Of a stretch of DNA of 64,000 nt, positions 1 to 10,380 are shown one piece after another. Numbering within the stretch: position 1 is the stretch's first letter; every line of letters starts with the position of its first letter. The DNA is from Litsea cubeba (lineage: Eukaryota; Streptophyta; Magnoliopsida; Laurales; Lauraceae). The DNA is taken from NCBI GenBank assembly GCA_012931725.1, contig CM022948.1, positions 89,116,888-89,180,887 on the forward strand, written 5' to 3'. The position numbers were made by a program, and so were the translations under genes. The notes beneath the pieces were generated by a model that was given only the letters and a program-made list of their open reading frames with translations, did not search any database and had not been told where the DNA came from.

Positions 1-581
1 TGACAGATCACATACATGTATTATACAGGTCACCTGGAAGTATTTAATGAAAATTCCCTTGCTGTAAGTAGCACTAATCACAGGAAAACTCAATGCTTGA
101 TATATGGTATCTATATAGGATCCATATATTTTATTTGGATGAAGGGTTATTAAGTGTGTAGGTCCTTGGGTGTGTGCACATTCAACACCATTTCATAAAT
201 CTGCCCATATTTGTGCCCATTGCTCCTAACAATTTTAAAGAAACATAACTTCTAACTGTTGTTTTGAAGGAGTCAATTTTCAAACCATATCATCAATTCG
301 TAACGATTCATTTTTGTTCTAACTGAAGGATTGAGGGCAAAACTGCCTTTACACTTACAAATGTTTGAGATATTAGAGTATTTGAGTCTTAGAGAGGAGA
401 TTAGCTTGTTACAGATACAGGTAGCAATTCAAACTTCAAACACGGGTAATTCTTCATTATCAAATGGATAAGAAAAGATACGAAAGGGAAAACCAGGCCT
501 TCGATCTGGACTACCATCAGTGGTGATGCGGCTGATGATTGCACAACAGTTTGTAGAACAAGAAATTGCATAAAGGAAACA
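1..581. other. Intergenic, no gene seen
   Basis: AT-rich sequence with only short unconserved reading frames. No domain, splice-bounded exon or structured repeat was recognised before the tandem repeats that begin near 582. Confidence 0.5.
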
Positions 582-950
582 GGTGAAAGGAAAAACTCAA
601 AACAAGGGCATGACAATTGAAGAAGATAAAATCACACGGAAAAAAAAAAAAAAAACCCGCCAAGACAACAACACAGAAATGAAAGGAAAAACTCAAAACA
701 AGGGCATGACAATTCAAGAAGATAAAATCACATGAAAAATAAGACCTGCCAAGACACAGAAATGTAGTGTTACAACAGTTGAGAGAGAGAAGATAAAATC
801 ACACGGAAAAAAAACCCCGCCAAGACAACACAGAAATGAAAGGAAAAACTCAAAACAAGGGCATGACAATTCAAGAAGATCAAATCACATGGAAAAAAAA
901 CCCGCCAAGACAACACAGAAATGTAGTGTTACAGTAGTGGTGAGAGAGAG
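582..950. repeat. Degenerate tandem repeat array of about 90-160 bp units
   Basis: A unit containing GAAAGGAAAAACTC, then AAGGGCATGACAATT, AAGATAAAATCACA, an A-run, CCCGCCAAGACAA and CACAGAAATG recurs from about 582, 679, 790 (partial) and 836. Copies differ by small indels and in A-run length, as expected of slippage and unequal exchange. No coding potential is apparent. Confidence 0.8.
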
Positions 951-969
951 AAATGTAGTGTTGCAATAG

Positions 970-982
970 TTGTGTGTGTGTG

Positions 983-1024
<42 letters not shown>
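970..1024. repeat. Compound (TG)n-(AG)n microsatellite
   Basis: About six TG units at 970-982 are followed by about twenty AG units at 986-1024. It lies at the end of the tandem array. Confidence 0.95.
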
Positions 1025-1028
<4 letters not shown>

Positions 1029-1037
1029 TTTTTTACT

Positions 1038-1231
1038 GACAGAAGTTAGATATAGAAATTGGCGATTGGAATCCATGATTGTGGTGGAATTAGACCCTCC
1101 AAAGTGCAAAATCAGGAAACATTTACATGAGAGCTGACAGAAGTTAGTCATAGGAATTGGCGATTGGAATCCATGATTGTGGTGGAATTAGACCCTCCAG
1201 AGTGCAAAATCAGGAAACATTTACATGAGAA
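1038..1231. repeat. 98-bp tandem duplication
   Basis: Two adjacent copies begin with GACAGAAGTTAG at 1038 and 1136 and end in TTTACATGAGA. They differ at only a few bases, so the duplication is recent relative to the surrounding array. Confidence 0.9.
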
Positions 1232-1766
1232 GAAATGAAAGAAAACATGAGAACAAGAGAGGAACCAAAGAAAAGAAAAAGTAGCAGCAACAAAAGTGGA
1301 GAGCTAACTTCAGGAGATCCATGGAACCTTCAGTTGGTCGAGAAGACCATCCAAAGAGGATAGCTATACTTATATGAAAATTTTAATATTTTAATTTACA
1401 ATCTCTAAAGAATAGAAAATAAAAATATAGTTTTACCCATAACAAAACGGTCCTACATGGCTCATGATTTTCAAATTCTAACAGAGATGACATACAAAGA
1501 AGGTACTACAAAGTCCACACTAGTTGAGAATGGCTCCTTTTTTTTGCTAAAGAGGGTGTTTATTTAGATATTAGTAGGTAAGATAAAAACATAGTGATGA
1601 TACTGGCCTCTTACGTGCAAGTATTCAAAATGAGGCAGTATCTTACAAGTTGTGCTATCTTGCTCGTGTGTAGTCAGACAGAACCCTCTAAACTTCCATC
1701 CTTTCCCACTCAACGGTGCCCTGATGCGTCATTTATCCAACATCATTATGAGGTGGATGACTGCAA

Positions 1767-2405
1767 CTACCACATTCCAGTATGCGCCTGGTATCTGTGT
1801 TGCCCGGCCCAGTAGAACGCCCTTGTGTATGCTGATGCTTTTTCACGCTCTGCCAGATAAATTTCGCGTATTTGGGGAGGCAGTGATGCTGAAACGTTTG
1901 TGAGGAAAGGGACATCTACTTTGGCCAGAAGATCCGCCATCCGATTGGCTGATCCCTTGCTGTAGTGTACCGTCCAGTCATTGATCGTAGTAATGAGATC
2001 CATTGTGCGTTTCCATAAGCCCATCATGCCCCAGGTCAACTGAGCTGATTGCTGAACTGAAGTGATTAACGCCAAACAGTCCCCTTCAATTTGCACAGTG
2101 GTGATTTGTAGGTCATGACAGCGGATTACCCCGCGCTGTAATGCAAGTAATTTCGCTTCCAATGGGTGTTTGGCCGGAACCTCACCAACAAAAGCTGAGA
2201 TTGGATTACCATTCGGATCTCGTATCACTCCTCCTATCCTTGCTTTCGAAGTGAAATGATTGAAAGGCCCATAGAAGTTCAGTTTCAGCCAACCAGGTGG
2301 CGGTGGCAACCACCAATCAGTTGTATTTCCTGTATTATAGTTTGTTCCTATATAAACAGAAGCGGCAGTTCTCATCGAGCTGCTCAAGATTTGAATGCAG
2401 CGCAT
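1767..2405 (-). pseudogene. Decayed RNase H-like (RVT_3) domain of a retroelement
   Basis: The 212-residue frame shows the plant RVT_3 layout: a PPPPGWLKLN lead-in (about residues 34-43), GGVIRDPNGNPISAF, PLEAKLLAL with the expected Glu, QIEGDCLALI with the expected Asp, and SANRMADLLAK near the C-terminus. Domains like this form the C-terminal part of plant L1-type LINEs and also occur as stand-alone 'ribonuclease H protein' genes. The first catalytic Asp, normally in an N-x-D-G motif after KLN, is replaced by Tyr (NFYG). That should abolish nuclease activity. No reverse transcriptase is visible upstream, and a SINE lies against the 5' side. It is called a relic for these reasons; an expressed RVT_3 gene with altered function is less likely. 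Confidence 0.75.
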
Positions 2406-2570
2406 GCCACCTCTTTTCAGGTTTGAACCCTTCGTACTTGTGAGGGCTTTCTTCCTGCATGTGCAAGCTCCTTTAACACATAAGTGGGCTGTTTTTCCCT
2501 GTGTGCGGGCTCTCCCTTGAGTTTCAACCCCCTTCTCAACCCCCTTGGGTGGGGTAAAAAATGGAAAAAT
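2400..2570 (+). mobile_element. tRNA-derived SINE, copy 1 (5'-truncated)
   Basis: The copy starts near a B-box-like AGGTTTGAACCC at 2419-2430. It continues with the family's reiterated 'CTTGTGNGGGCTTTCTTCC' body, the CTGTGTGCGGGCTCTC block, a CCCCCTTGGGTGGGGT segment and an A-rich end at about 2559-2567. It aligns with the better-preserved copies at 11131 and 56455. The A-box half is missing or unrecognisable. Confidence 0.75.
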
Positions 2571-2869
2571 CAGCTATAGCTGCCTACAAAGCTGGATTCA
2601 TTTTTTTTTTTTTTTAATCTCTTCATTAAATTGTGTTTGCAGCTGAACTCAAAATGATCACCCCACCCCCAAGTTCACACGTCTCATTCTCCACTAGGGG
2701 TGTGGACATTCTAATAAGATTTGCAAATTCTACGTTGTCACGGGATATATTTGCAAAAATTTACTGAACACATAAGATATAGTATAGTGGATTGCAAAAC
2801 GGTAACAAGTGCTTCAAAAATATGAAATAACAATTCCAAGATTTTTAAGAAAATCTTGAACCTCACAAG

Positions 2870-2935
2870 TTTGCAAATCATCATAGAGACTTGTCCCATC
2901 AAGTGGGGTCAGCTTTGTGACTTATCCCTTGCTAG
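2870..2935 (-). mobile_element. 3' end of an RTE-type LINE or partner SINE
   Basis: Read on the minus strand, CTGACCCCACTTGATGGGAC is followed by a degraded TGATGA-like tail. This is the small hairpin that ends plant RTE LINEs and the SINEs sharing their tail. Only the 3' terminus is recognisable. Confidence 0.5.
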
Positions 2936-3089
2936 AGCTTAGTCTTTTTGTCACCCCCCACAACCTAATAGGTCACAAGACTTCAAATGACACTTTTTTT
3001 AATTAAAGAAGATCAAGAATTAACATGAGTTCTGAGATTCTAAAATTGTGTATGAAGAAATACATCCAATTTCAGGATTTAACTCATGA

Positions 3090-3135
3090 ATCATGATAGA
3101 TTGGAATGGTGAAACAAAATTTATGTAACTGAACC
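3090..3135 (+). mobile_element. RTE-type LINE 3' coding remnant
   Basis: GATAGATTGGAATGGTGAAA at 3097 matches the end of the RTE reverse-transcriptase frame seen at 20542, where it is followed by the terminal hairpin. Here the sequence decays soon afterwards. Confidence 0.4.
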
Positions 3136-4822
3136 AAGTTACTAAATAAATACTGATGTCAAGTTACTGAATAACCAGGTTCACATAATATTGACCTAGA
3201 GAGCTCTCAAATTAGTCCTAATGCAGTTTCAAGTTCCTAAACATTCCCTAATAGGAAGTTACTAGTGTATTTTCGTCTATAGAAAATTGGGTCTGGTAGG
3301 GTAGGGGCTGACCTTCAATCTATAGAAACCCATTGTGACCCGACTAGACCTGTTTGCGAACCTACAACATGCTGTTCTTATTGTCTCCACAATTACAAAC
3401 CACTGCACGTTGTTCATTGCATCAGCATACAGTTAGCAATTCCATTAAGATATATTCAACACCATGCCAAACTGCAAAGCATATGGATGGATGGCCTTAA
3501 TACAAAACCATGGACACACCCTTCTCATAAACCCCACTCCATCTGCGCTACAGCCTAGGATCAATCCCTGACTAATATGTACAGGAGAGGTGCCTACCAT
3601 TAAGCTACTAGTGGATTGGCCAGTACATAGTTTAAATGCTCAATGTATGTTATTGTCCAATTTAATAGAAAATTTTGTCTTTCATCTGTTAGTTGTCCAA
3701 TTTAGGGCCTTATTTATCTATTTATTCATTTTCCATATTTAATTCCCTCTGGCAGTCCTGTTTGTTTTGCAGGGTAGAGTAAAATAAAATGACAAGAGTG
3801 TCAAATCACTAATGGGAACAAAAGTAGAAACAAAAAAAAAAAAAAAATGTTTAGTGGTCCATTCAGTTCGGTGATCAGGTGGGCCCCACATCCAACCTTG
3901 ATGCTCTGTTAGAGGTGGATGCACATATGCATATGCCTAGTAATCACTAAAATAGGAGCCTTCTTGAGATTCCGTGAAAGTGTAGGTATCTTTCAATGAT
4001 TACTACGTTGGGCTTGGCTCGGTCCTTCATAACCCATTTAACAACATTCCGAAATCCGAACATTTGCCAACGGCGTTAAAAGCCCAGTAAACCGGCACAT
4101 AATGGGCTGGGCTATGGCTTTTTTTAACTCGCAAGAACGGCCCTGAAATTTTGAGGAGGCCTACCCTATTTGCATATATGGCCCTGAAATTTAAAATTTG
4201 TCAGGCTGGGGTGGGTCCTCAAACATTTGAAGTCCCACATCTGGCACATTAGCACTGTACCAAGCCGAGCTCGGGTTCTAAAAGCAAAGCTCTCTAAAAC
4301 GTGTTTGGATTGTGTTGGGATCAGTCTTTTGGGCCCACAAGTACGTCCAAAGCTATGAGCCTATAATGCTCACATTCAGTAAAAAAGCTACGAATTTTAA
4401 TATAAAAATCCTCGAAGTGAATATGTCTGCCACAAAATTATTGAATATTATTATAAAATGAAAATTTTTTGAACATCTCGACATATTTAAAATATCATCA
4501 GATTAAGAAAAATGTCATAATAAAATCATAAGTTAATTGTGTGGAAATCCTAATAAAATGGTAAAAGACCTAAAACAGTAATAATAATATTAATAATTGG
4601 CAACATCTTAAAATCTAATCCTTTAGCTTTTACCGATTCAAAATTTAACTCGTTTACACTGCATTATACCAAATCTTCAAATAGATTATACTTCTTAATA
4701 TCTCTATTGCTTCCATCATATCCCTTTTACTTAAGTGGCTGTGAACCTGCATAGACGGGAATGGAGAAAAGTTTCCTCATAATAATAAAAAAAAACCGTC
4801 AAATTTGAAAACGCCCCAAATA
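3136..4822. other. Intergenic, no gene seen
   Basis: AT-rich, with a poly-A run at 3830-3846 and no supported coding region or identifiable element. Confidence 0.5.
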
Positions 4823-4829
4823 TAATCTC

Positions 4830-4953
4830 CAGGGAAATTCTATTTGCACCCCCGATTTTTGCTGAGCACACCCACCTTTATTGAAAAATTTCACATGGAT
4901 TGTACATATGTGGGTGTGCTCAGCAAAAACTGTGGGTGCAAATAGAATTTCCC
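4830..4953. mobile_element. 124-bp MITE with about 45-bp terminal inverted repeats
   Basis: The left end CAGGGAAATTCTATTTGCAC is mirrored by GTGCAAATAGAATTTCCC at the right. The match continues inward through TTTTTGCTGAGCACACCCAC, with a few mismatches. A 7-bp direct repeat TAATCTC flanks it (4823-4829 and 4954-4960). The CAGGG start resembles hAT-type ends, but hAT duplications are usually 8 bp, so the superfamily is uncertain. Confidence 0.88.
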
Positions 4954-5129
4954 TAATCTCGAATAGGAGATTTGTAATAGTACTAGTTACTAGTGCATTT
5001 GGATGTGGCAATCGCATACGCATATGTGGACAGTCCACTTCTTTCACACAAATCATCCAAATGACCATGGATTTATCCTTTCGAAAGAGCTTTGTGCCCC
5101 TCTCGTTCACATTCACACTAACTTGTTCT

Positions 5130-5480
5130 ATGTGAAACAACATTGGCTACAGCTGCCAATAAATATGCCCACCCACATGAACCTGTACAATTTTACAAAG
5201 AACTTCCTGAGGAGAAATGCCGTCTCCCAACCAAGGCCTCAGTTGAAGCCCTCTTTGTTCTCGCACTTGCGCTCTCCAGTGAAAGCAGGCCTGAGAGAAA
5301 AGACCTGGGCTGGACTTGACCTAAGAATTGGAGTTGGGGTTGGCCTAGGTGGTGATGGTGATGGTTCAACTTCTGGCTAGGGCTCTGTCTCGATCTCTAG
5401 TTCGGGTTCCGAGTTCTAGTACCAGTTCCGGTTCTTCTTCTCGTTCTGGCTCCATTTCAACTTCTGGAGCAGATTGAGGA
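5130..5480 (+). pseudogene. Relic of a glycine-rich protein gene, copy 1
   Basis: A frame near 5320-5380 reads as Gly/Val/Asp-rich (IGVGVGLGGDGDG) and stops early. Ser-rich triplets in changing frames follow to about 5470. Upstream, ACATTGGCTACAGCTGCCAA and an AATAAATA box near 5159 match the upstream part of the second relic at 23390. I infer that both descend from a glycine-rich, cell-wall-type gene with its promoter. The reading frame here is broken and no complete protein can be assigned. Confidence 0.4.
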
Positions 5481-6312
5481 GCTCGGTAATTCCACCAAAA
5501 ATAGAGGAAATTCATTTTTAGACGGTTCAAATTTTCAATACATGGACTCACTTTGGAATGTCACTTCCCCTACTCGAGAAAGGGCGGGTAATGTACAGTC
5601 TTAGAGGATTCAGACTCATTGATATGATCGAATAAAATATGGTTAAACAATGAGCAACTCAAGTATGCCGGCGGATGGGAAAGATTAAATATAGAAAGCA
5701 TGTGCAAGCACAGAGAGAGAGAGAAAAGAGATTAGCAAATCAGACTCATACAAATGAATAAAACAATTACCAAGTCAAGTCTGCCGGCAGGTTTAAAAAA
5801 AAAAAAAGGAGGAAGTCATACAAATGAATAATAAAGCCAAGCAATTAAAAAGTCTGCTCTCAAATTATATAAATGTATATTATTATATGATACATCTATC
5901 CATCTATAGCTGTTCCTTCGATCTCTTGCAGAGGCTGTTTGAGGAGCTAAGTTTAGAAGGTGGGTCTGGTCGTCTTCTTCGTCAGGACTCAGGAAATTTC
6001 ATTGCTGCAGGGAAAGGTAAATTGCTTTTTTTTTTTTTTTTCAATTCATGTTCTATTTAAGTCTTCTATGTGCAAATAAGAAGTTTAAGGCCTTGAGAAT
6101 GAAGGAATTGATGATGGATTGTTGTGTGTGTGTGTGTGGGTGGGGGGAGGGGGAATATGTTTGCTACGTTTTGTTTGTAGTGCTGTGGTAATCTTTTTCC
6201 AAACACTTTGATCTTAGAGAAATGGTCCAGTCCTATCTTAGCTTAGTGAAACTACTTTGTACACAAGGAAAGATAAACGGATGAGGACGATAATTGAGGG
6301 ATCGTGTTGACA
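5481..6312 (+). other. Intergenic with one exon-like segment (5931-6016)
   Basis: CTCTTGCAG precedes an open stretch reading RLFEELSLEGGSGRLLRQDS and on to AAGKG, which ends at an AAAG/GTAAATT donor-like site before a T-run. This has the shape of an internal exon, but I do not recognise the protein and saw no partner exons nearby. The rest is AT-rich, with an (AG)n run near 5710 and a TG/G-rich run near 6124-6152. Confidence 0.3.
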
Positions 6313-6321
6313 TTTTCTTTT

Positions 6322-7048
6322 GAACTTTTTGCATATAACCTCCTAAGGTTTGTAAGATTTATAAATAAGCCTCTATGAATTTAGTATTTGTAAATAGGGC
6401 CCTGCCTTTTCATTTTAAAATCCTTCGTGTCCCCAAAATCAGTGGCCTTCCAACCACCAAAAGTTTTTAGAATAAAATGACACTTTTGCCCATCTATCGC
6501 TATATGCATAAATTTAAAAGCATTTGCTTATTTTTCTCTAAAGCTTGTAATATTAATGATTACATTTAGTGGAAGAGAATGTCCGTACATAAATTTATTT
6601 TTATCAATAAAGGGCCTATTTCATTAAAACTCAAATTGATCATCATGACATCCTGACAATCAATGCAAGTGCTTATAATTGGTTATAATTGATCCAATTC
6701 ATGCATGACCCACCGTTAGATTGATGATGGTTTTAAAATACATGATTAGGCTTCATGTGCATTAAAGAGTTATTGAGAGAGACCATTGGGACTTGGGGTA
6801 AAATAATGATGTTTTTATAAATAATAAAATACTAATTTTTATTTAATGGACATAAGGGCAAAGCTGTCATTTTTATAAAATTCCAACACAATTCTCACGG
6901 TGGTTACCCTTTTTCATTAAGAATACTAATTTTGGGGATATGAAAGGCAATGAAATGTAAAGGTGGGGGGTTTATTTACAAATATTAAAACCATAGGGGC
7001 CTATTTATAAATAATTCAAACTTTAGGGAGGTATATACAAAAAAACTC
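6322..7048. mobile_element. 727-bp foldback (MULE-like) element with about 190-bp inverted repeats
   Basis: The left arm (about 6322-6510) and right arm (about 6845-7048) are inverted copies at roughly 75-80% by eye. Shared blocks include TTTATAAATA, TATTTGTAAATA and the segment around CCCCAAAAT. The termini are GAACTTTTTG and, on the other strand, GAGTTTTTTTG. Both sides carry the identical 9-mer TTTTCTTTT (6313-6321 and 7049-7057). Nine-base duplications are characteristic of Mutator elements, although this one is low-complexity. No transposase is encoded, so it is non-autonomous. Confidence 0.8.
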
Positions 7049-7203
7049 TTTTCTTTTCTTTTTTTTTTAATTTTTGAATTTTTGACAAAAAAATCCTATG
7101 TTTCCATGAAACCTCAAAAACACCCCTACACTTTGTGCTTTTATTTAAAGGCCCCTTGACTGACAGTAAGTTCAATGAAAGAAAATGTCATTCCACTCTT
7201 CCC

Positions 7204-8120
7204 TTTTTTTTTTTTTTTTTTCTTTTTTGAAAGATAAGGTAGTCTTTCTATTCTCATTAAGGAAAAGGAAATAACATACAAACAAGGATAACTAGAAGCT
7301 TAGTTGATCCCCAATGGGGCATACCCCATTAAAACCCACATCCCGGGTCAAGACGATAAAAAATAGAGCCCACAGGTCGGGCATCGGTTACCCTTGATAC
7401 AATTGATTTAGCTCTTGATCTGAGAAATGCTTAGCAGAAGTTGATACTCTCTTGATTTGCTTTAGCAGTCTCCAAGAAGGACGAGATAGAGGAAAGAAAT
7501 TTTGAGGATTCCGATTAGAGCCCTGCTACTTGGCCTGATGCCAGGTCCGATGAGTGGCCTGACACCAGGCCAAGAGCCCTTGGATCTCATTATGCCAGGC
7601 CCTTCAAATGAGATCCAAGGGCTCTTGGCCTGGTGTCAGGCCACTCATCGGGCCTGGCATAAGGCCAAGTAGAATTTTTGTTCCGATTATTAAGTGTACC
7701 ATTCACATTTCTTGCAAGGAATCGCCGATCCCAATCTGAATCAGAAGGAAATTTTGCCATTTTTAGAAAGAATGAATCCAACTCAAAAAGAAAATGTTCC
7801 ACATAAGGAGGCAACAATTCCATAATCACTCCCACAGCAAGAGAAACATTTTTGTCCTCTAAAGAAACTGCTTGATATGGACGGCCTGAATGTGTCCAAC
7901 AAATGCCCACTATCCATGGAGATAATTTGGCAATTGTAATACGCCAACTGTTTGGTAAAGAAATGACTATAAGAGGTTTTTTATAGGTCTATCCAGAGGG
8001 AGATCCCAATGAGACCCAATATCATTTGGTAGCTGAATTCCCAAATACACAATCCTACTACGAACTTGAAATTGAATTCTTCTCTCCACAGTAGCAACAT
8101 TCACGTTTGTTTGTTGAAAA
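7204..8120 (-). mobile_element. Non-LTR retrotransposon-like insertion, 5'-truncated
   Basis: On the minus strand the unit ends in a long poly-A (T-run at 7204-7221). It is preceded by AGACTACCTTATCTTTC, a typical plant LINE 3' end. Flanks ATTCCACTCTTCCC (7190-7203) and ATTCCACCATTCCC (8121-8134) form a 14-bp target duplication with two mismatches. The inverted copy at 10403-10617 shows the same sequence with no insertion. Inside, a frame around 7690-7910 reads MGICWTHSGRPYQ and on through DRRFLARNVNGTLNN; it resumes past the hairpin as PQNFFPLSRPSWRLLKQ. I do not recognise the protein, so a retrocopied host gene is not excluded. Stops and frameshifts show it is decayed. Confidence 0.65.
7518..7680. 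mobile_element. 163-bp near-perfect hairpin (MITE or small-RNA precursor candidate)
   Basis: Arms 7526-7590 and 7608-7672 are inverted complements at 63 of 65 positions, with a 17-nt loop (7591-7607). One of the two mismatches would be a G:U pair in RNA. The 9-mer TTCCGATTA flanks the unit at 7509-7517 and 7681-7689. On the minus strand the same codons (Asn-Arg-Asn) of the host retroelement's frame appear on both sides, so the 9-mer is best read as a target-site duplication. Eight unpaired bases (GAGCCCTG left, AATTTTTG right) separate each copy of the 9-mer from the arms. Confidence 0.85.
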
Positions 8121-8213
8121 ATTCCACCATTCCCTTTTTCTTTCCTTTGCTTTCAGTTTTACCCATTACATTCATTGAAAAGACAAAATGATAATTTTAA
8201 TCCCTAGGCTTAA

Positions 8214-9169
8214 GTTTCTTTTTACTCTGGAATTTCGGACTTTTTCTTTTGTACCTAGCTACAGGGGGCTAGGACCCCGCCCTCGGGTGAGGGAAGTAGT
8301 GTTGAAGAGTGAGCTCCACCTGGGGGGAGTAACGAAAAGTATTTATGCAATGAATGGTTAGCTAAATAAATTTAATATGGTATCGGAGTCAATCGGTGGT
8401 GAGTTCGAATTTAAGGAGGAACGACTTGGTGTAAAAAAAATATATATATGCACGTTACCAAAAGTGCGTGCCATTTGCATGGACCATCCGCCATTGGCAG
8501 ATTATATGATTAACTATTGCACATGCTTGTCACCAAATACTAGCTTCAAATCATACATGCTCAGGAAGGTATGAAATTGGTTCACATGGGCAGTGGGACC
8601 CACACTAACCTCAAGGCTCCCCTCTATAATGGGGTTCGTGATGGAACAAGATTAGTCTTTATTAGATAGATCCATATGCATATGGATGAGGCAATCATAG
8701 AAGCTTTGAATGGGACAACTGTGGATGACCTTTGTTGGGCCACTTGAGACCGTTACAAATCAAAATGAGAGATACTGGGATGGAAGGTCTCATCAGAGAT
8801 AGAGATGAGATTTTGGTTGGAATTGGTTCTTGTTGGATTATGATAGCCATCAATTTTAAAAGGCCCAATTTGAAGATGTAAACTTAAGGTTGACTAAGTT
8901 CGACAGCTTATGTCAATTCAACCTGCAATAAATAGGGCTAGTGTATCCTTGCCATGAGGCCAAGCATATGAAAATACACTGGATAGGTGTTTAGATATAC
9001 ATCCTTCCACTTGATGACTATCTACCCACAATATCACTTTGGTGTGTCCACCTTGATGACGGCTTGGGTCTTGCAATAGCATTAAAAAACTATGGTTCAT
9101 CTAACACAGTAAGGCAAGACTAAAAAGTGAAAATAACTAAAAAAGACCCCAATTATCGCCCATTAGAGT
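8214..9169. other. Interior of the inverted-repeat unit, no gene recognised
   Basis: Only short reading frames occur. A TGGTATCGGAGTCAATCGG stretch near 8378 weakly resembles an LTR primer-binding site, but no LTR was found beside it. Confidence 0.4.
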
Positions 9170-9178
9170 TTGATTTTA

Positions 9179-10380
9179 GAGGATTTTACCGGAAAAATCC
9201 CGAAATATAGCCATTTATCCCGAAAGGTCCTCGCAAATTTTGTAGCACTAATGAGGTCCTTTCGCCAATTTTTTATATTTTTTTATTCCTTTTTCTGAGT
9301 GACGATAGCGTCTCCATGGGCGACGCTAGTGTCGCTCGTCACGCCCACCTTTTTTTTCTTTTTTTCTTCTCTCCCTCTCTTTCTCTCCCTCACTGCACAC
9401 GGCCCTTCCCCACCTTCTTCTTCCCTTCTTTTCTTTTCCTTTCTTTCTCTTCTTCCTCCTCTTTCTCTTCCTCCCCACCTGCACTCACCCTGCACCCCCG
9501 CCACCACCTGCACACACCCACCTGTTGCACCACACTCTCTGCCTCCCCTGCCCACCGCCTCCTCCTATTCTTTACTTCTTTCCCCCTTCTCTTCTTTCCT
9601 TCTCTCCTTCTTCTCCTCCCCTACACCCATAAGAGGTTTGTTGGTTGTCTTAAACTGTTCTTAACCATGCTAGAAGAGACTGCTTTAAGATTAGGATAAG
9701 ATAATTTGTTTTGTCCACTCTTCCTCGGTTGACTATCCTTACACTGAATTTTGTCTATAGACTCCATGCACATAGGCCTAAACACAATATGTCTCGAGAT
9801 TTCAAGAAACCAGCCAAATTTACAAGTACTAACCACTAAATCAAGTCAATTATGAATTTGGAAACAATCTTATAATACACACCCTGCCCAATACCATAAA
9901 AGAAGATTTCACTACAACAATCTGCCATTTCTCCAAGGGTGCAGGGGAGGAGAAGGAGAGATGGAAAGAAGAGAAGGGGGAAAGAAATAAAAAAGAGCAG
10001 GAGGCAGTGGGTGTGCAGTGGAGGCACCGAGGGTGGTGCAGCAGGTGGGTGTGTGCAGGTGGTGGCGGGGGTGTAGGGTGAGTGCAGGTGGGGAGGAAGA
10101 GAAAGAGGAGGAGGAAGAAGAGAAAGAAAGGAAAAGAAAAGAAGGGAAGAAGAAGGTGGGGAAGGGCCTGGTGCAGTGTGTGCAGTGAGGGAGAGAAGAA
10201 AGAAAGAAAGAAAGAAGGTGGGTGTGACGAGCGACGCTAGCGTTGCCCATGCGTCGCCCATGGTGACGCTATCATCGCTTAGAAAAAATATAAAAAAATG
10301 GCGAGAGGACCTGCTACAAAATTTGCGAGGACCTTTCAGGATAAATGACTATATTTCGGGACTTTTCCAGTAAAATCCTC
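9179..10380. mobile_element. 1.2-kb MULE-like element with about 450-bp terminal inverted repeats
   Basis: The left arm (9179 to about 9631) and right arm (about 9938-10380) are inverted copies. Both begin GAGGATTTTAC and contain CCCGAAATATAG, GGTCCTCGCAAATTTTGTAG, a GACGATAGCGT/ATGGGCGACGC block, and then a long CT-rich and CCACCTGCACTCACCC tract. The centre (about 9632-9937) is unique and non-coding. Flanks TTGATTTTA (9170-9178) and TTGAATTTA (10381-10389) form a 9-bp duplication with one mismatch. Long arms plus a 9-bp duplication indicate a Mutator-like, non-autonomous element. Long reading frames inside the arms are low-complexity Ser/Pro/Phe tracts and are not genes. Confidence 0.88.

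Noticed and set aside
8370..8400. LTR primer-binding site
   Set aside because: TGGTATCGGAGTC differs from the usual TGGTATCAGAGC, and no LTR or pol lies beside it.
9299..9699. Long overlapping frames rich in Ser, Pro, Phe and Leu
   Set aside because: They lie in the CT-rich arms of the MULE-like element, appear in several frames at once and recur inverted in the other arm; this is base composition, not coding.
9836..10261. Minus-strand 141-residue frame
   Set aside because: It is the inverted copy of the same arm and mirrors the frame at 9299.
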